Positions 30,838 to 33,277 of a DNA stretch of 33,277 nucleotides are shown piece after piece. Each line of letters starts with the position of its first letter. Position 1 is the first letter of the stretch. Below the pieces are notes generated by a model. The model was given only the letters and a program-made list of their open reading frames with translations, did not search any database and was not told the DNA's origin. The stretch lies in the NCBI RefSeq assembly GCF_030150285.1, contig NZ_JASLGE010000008.1, positions 1 to 33,277 on the forward strand. The letters are read 5' to 3'. This DNA is from Pseudomonas sp. (GTDB lineage Bacteria > Pseudomonadota > Gammaproteobacteria > Pseudomonadales > Pseudomonadaceae). The translations under genes and the position numbers were made by a program.

Positions 30838-31833
30838 TTACGCGGCTTGCTGGAACTGTTGACGGTATTGGTTGGGCGACAGCTCAGTGTGCTGCCTGAA
30901 CAGTCGGGCGAAGAAGCTGGCATCGTCGTAACCCACGTCGTAACTGATGGTCTTGATGCTTTTGCGCGTCGCCGAGAGCTGGCCCTTGGCGGTTTCGATG
31001 CGCAGGCGCTGCAGGTAATGCAGCGGCTTGTCACCGGTAGCGATCTGGAAGCGGCGCATAAAATTGCGGATGCTCATGCCGTGTTCGCGCGCCACGTCCT
31101 CGAAGCGGAATTTGTCGGCAAAGTGCTCTTCGAGCCAATGCTGGACTTGCAGGATGATGACGTCCTGATGCAGCTTTTGCCCGCCGAAACCGATACGCCC
31201 TGGCGCGTAGTTGCGTTGCACTTCATAGAGAATGTCGCGGGCCACCGCCTGGGCTATGTTCGCGCCGCAAAACCGTTCGATCAGGTAGATGTAAAGGTCA
31301 CAGGCTGAGGTCGGGCCTCCTGCGCAATACAGGTTGTCGGCGTCGGTGAGGTGTTTGTCCTGGTTGAGGTCGATCTGCGGGTAGCGTTCTGCGAAGGCGT
31401 TGAAAAAACGCCAGTAGGTTGTCGCTTCCTTGCCATCCAGCAGCCCGGCTTCCGCCAGCCAGAACACGCCGGTGGCCTCTGCGCACAACACCGCGCCGCG
31501 GGCGTGTTGCGCACACAGCCAGGGCAGGATTTGCGGGTAGTGTTGGCAGAGTGCATCGAAGTCGTCCCAAAACGCTGGGAGGATGATGATGTCAGTGTCT
31601 TCCAGGCCGCCATCGACCGGAATCATGACATTGCTGAAACTGCTGACTGGTTGGCCGTCCGGGCTGACCAGGCGCGTCTCAAACGTGGCGTTGAGGCCAT
31701 GCCCCAACTGTTTGCCGTGACGCAGGCTGGCGAGGTGAAAGAAATCTTTGGCTTGCATCAGGGTTGAGGCGAAAACGCGATCGATAGCCAAAATGCTGAC
31801 GCGCCGCAGGGGCGTGGAGAGTTGATTAGACAT
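30838..31833 (-). CDS. GlxA family (DJ-1/PfpI plus AraC) transcriptional regulator
   Basis: A 331-residue regulator with two domains: an N-terminal DJ-1/PfpI-like amidotransferase fold (about 10-185), with RGAVLCAEATGVFWLAEAGLLDG around Cys118 and no evidence for catalysis, and a C-terminal AraC DNA-binding domain (about 215-325). The latter carries two helix-turn-helix units: EDVAREHGMSIRNFMRRF and KTISYDVGYDDASFFARLFR. This is the GlxA arrangement, usually an activator responding to small nitrogen compounds. Start ATG 31833 is chosen over an upstream TTG; both ribosome sites are weak. Flanked by REP-type repeats. Its target is unknown. Confidence 0.9.
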   Translation of the reverse strand: MSNQLSTPLRRVSILAIDRVFASTLMQAKDFFHLASLRHGKQLGHGLNATFETRLVSPDGQPVSSFSNVMIPVDGGLEDTDIIILPAFWDDFDALCQHYPQILPWLCAQHARGAVLCAEATGVFWLAEAGLLDGKEATTYWRFFNAFAERYPQIDLNQDKHLTDADNLYCAGGPTSACDLYIYLIERFCGANIAQAVARDILYEVQRNYAPGRIGFGGQKLHQDVIILQVQHWLEEHFADKFRFEDVAREHGMSIRNFMRRFQIATGDKPLHYLQRLRIETAKGQLSATRKSIKTISYDVGYDDASFFARLFRQHTELSPNQYRQQFQQAA

Positions 31834-31920
31834 GATTTGATTATTCTTATAGGTGAAATTGGTCAACTTACGGCTGGATCGTCTTATTTTTTTTCCTGTG
31901 TGTCTAGGGGGAATAAAAAG

Positions 31921-32018
31921 CCTGTAGTCGCTGCCGAAGGCTGCGAAGGGCTGCTCAGCAGCCCGTTATCTGCGATCCACCTGCGGATCTTGTCGCAGCC
32001 TTCGGCAGCGACTACAGG
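31921..32018. repeat. REPIN-like element with a 26-bp perfect inverted repeat
   Basis: Outer arms of 26 bases (31921-31946 and 31993-32018) are exact complements, containing GTAGTCGCTGCCGAAGGCTG. Inside lie two more hairpins: GGGCTG...CAGCCC (31948-31964) and GATCC...GGATC (31974-31989). This is the classic REP doublet (REPIN). It lies between the GlxA-type gene and the stop of tas. Confidence 0.88.
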
Positions 32019-32025
32019 GTGGAGG

Positions 32026-33066
32026 CTAAGGTGCCGGGTTCGGCTGGTCCTTGTGGATCGCTTCAATACCGGCCAATACCTCGTCGGACAGCTTGAGGTC
32101 GGCGCTTTCGAGGTTGTTTTTGAGCTGCTCCAGTGACGTGGCGCCAATGATATTGCTGGTCACGAAGGGTTGCTGGGTGACATAGGCCAACGCCATTTGC
32201 GCCGGATCCAACCCGTGTTCGCGTGCCAGGGCCACATAGCGTTCGCAAGCCGCCACCGCTTGCGGGTTTGAGTAGCGCGAGAAGCGGCTGTAGAGGCTCA
32301 GGCGGCCTTTGGGCGGGCGAGCGCCGCCGCTGTACTTGCCAGTGAGCATGCCGAACGCCAGAGGCGAGTAGGCGAGCAGGCCGCACTGTTCGCGAATGGC
32401 AATTTCGGCCAGACCGACTTCAAAACTGCGGTTGAGCAGGTTGTATGGGTTCTGAATGGAGACCGCGCGTGGCCAGCCCCGGCTTTCGGCCAGTTGCAGG
32501 AACTTCATGGTGGCCCACGGTGTTTCATTGGACAGGCCAATATGGCGGATTTTGCCTGCCCTAACTTGCTCATCCAAGGCTTCGAGTGTGTCTTCAAGCG
32601 GGGTGAACTGTTCGTCGGCGATATGTTTGTAGCCCAGCTGGCCAAAATAATTGGTGCTGCGCTCAGGCCAGTGCAGTTGGTAGAGGTCGATCCAGTCGGT
32701 TTGCAGGCGCTTGAGGCTGGCATCCAGGGCTTGCACGATATGGGAGCGGTTGTGCTTGAGGTGGCCATCACGGATGTAGTCAATGCCGTTGCTGGGTCCC
32801 GCAATCTTGCTGGCCAGCACCCAGTCGGCACGGTCGCCTCTGGCCTTGAACCAATTGCCGATGTAACGCTCGGTGGTGGCGTAGGTTTGTGCCTGGGGTG
32901 GCACGGGGTACATTTCGGCCGTGTCGATAAAATTGATGCCGGCGTTTTTGGCGTATTCGATTTGCGCGAAGGCTTCAGCCTCGGTGTTTTGCTCGCCCCA
33001 GGTCATGGTGCCCAGCGCTATGGTGCTGACGTTCAGGTCGGTGCGACCCAGCTGACGGTGGTCCAT
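32026..33066 (-). CDS. tas: NADP(H)-dependent aldo-keto reductase (Tas-like)
   Basis: A 346-residue soluble reductase, the same length as E. coli Tas and strikingly alike in blocks such as GTMTWGEQN, FIDTAEMYPVPP and QNPYNLLNRSFEVGLAE. The AKR catalytic tetrad is visible: Asp and Tyr in DTAEMY (about 48-53), Lys in LASKI (about 87) and His in YQLHWPER (about 132). The long LYSRFSRYS loop (about 270) is typical of Tas. Start ATG 33066 has AAGGAG upstream. A related reductase gene lies next to rplM in P. aeruginosa, so this marks return to conserved gene order. The physiological substrate is unknown. Confidence 0.92.
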   Translation of the reverse strand: MDHRQLGRTDLNVSTIALGTMTWGEQNTEAEAFAQIEYAKNAGINFIDTAEMYPVPPQAQTYATTERYIGNWFKARGDRADWVLASKIAGPSNGIDYIRDGHLKHNRSHIVQALDASLKRLQTDWIDLYQLHWPERSTNYFGQLGYKHIADEQFTPLEDTLEALDEQVRAGKIRHIGLSNETPWATMKFLQLAESRGWPRAVSIQNPYNLLNRSFEVGLAEIAIREQCGLLAYSPLAFGMLTGKYSGGARPPKGRLSLYSRFSRYSNPQAVAACERYVALAREHGLDPAQMALAYVTQQPFVTSNIIGATSLEQLKNNLESADLKLSDEVLAGIEAIHKDQPNPAP

Positions 33067-33277
33067 TGAAGGCTCCTTCGGGTTAAAGAATCATAAAAGC
33101 AGGTTGTATTTTTTTTCGCAATCTGCATAATTGCCGACCTCTTTCTGCAGTGGAAGTGATGCGCCGCCTGCCGAAGAATCTTGCCGTTGAACGGACGCGC
33201 TGACCCGAGCCCCCGATAGCGTCTGTATCCGGCTGCCTTTGACTTGTCAAAGTACGCACTATTCAGTAAGATCCGCC
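33067..33277. other. Noncoding end of window, probable promoter region of the next gene
   Basis: About 210 bp with no open frame of note. It contains a perfect palindrome, CTTTGAC TT GTCAAAG (33237-33252), which embeds a TTGACT -35-like hexamer; TATTCA and TAAGAT downstream are only fair -10 candidates because their spacing is off. By gene order the next gene may be rplM, but it is outside the window. Confidence 0.35.

Overview
The window reads as a chromosomal stretch of a Pseudomonas species, probably of the P. fluorescens lineage. This is inferred from gene content and order (mqo; hydrolase-trpS-zapE next to a YhcB/ZapG gene; a Tas-like reductase; an aot-like operon), from high GC with GC-rich third positions, and from REP-type palindromes built on the core GCGAGCTTGCTCGC. 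No tRNA, rRNA, CRISPR array, transposase or phage gene was seen.

Layout. 1-7.3 kb: the end of an unknown gene, malate:quinone oxidoreductase (mqo, minus), a 770-bp stretch without a convincing gene but with overlapping hairpins, a YajG-type lipoprotein, a PlsC-like acyltransferase, and a plus-strand run of CPXCG protein, DUF2007 protein, SRAP protein and M48 metalloprotease lipoprotein. 7.3-10.9 kb: a TMEM165/UPF0016 manganese exporter preceded by a yybP-ykoY manganese riboswitch, rsmC, a D-2-hydroxyacid dehydrogenase and a LysE-type exporter.

10.9-20.4 kb looks like an accessory catabolic region. It holds a DUF1302 outer-membrane protein, an MFS transporter, a three-gene operon resembling the heme-dependent oxidative N-demethylase (dimethylamine monooxygenase) system, an aminobutyraldehyde-type aldehyde dehydrogenase, a divergent FadR/GntR regulator and a free-standing soluble Cache-domain protein. 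The control regions of the dehydrogenase and of the demethylase operon share an AAACATATAAAA motif, and sigma-54-like -24/-12 boxes lie before the demethylase operon and the MFS gene. I infer a regulon for uptake, oxidative N-dealkylation and aldehyde oxidation of an unidentified amine.

20.6-25.8 kb is an aotJQMOP-like operon: binding protein, two permeases, an AotO-like M14 zinc amidohydrolase and an ATPase, followed by an RpiR-family regulator where P. aeruginosa aot has argR. It probably imports and processes a cationic or acylated amino acid.

25.9-33.3 kb is mostly housekeeping: an OmpA-like lipoprotein, zapG/yhcB, an alpha/beta hydrolase, trpS, zapE, a GlxA-type AraC regulator and tas. 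Several REP/REPIN structures lie between zapE and tas. The window ends in noncoding sequence upstream of the next gene, expected from Pseudomonas gene order to be rplM.
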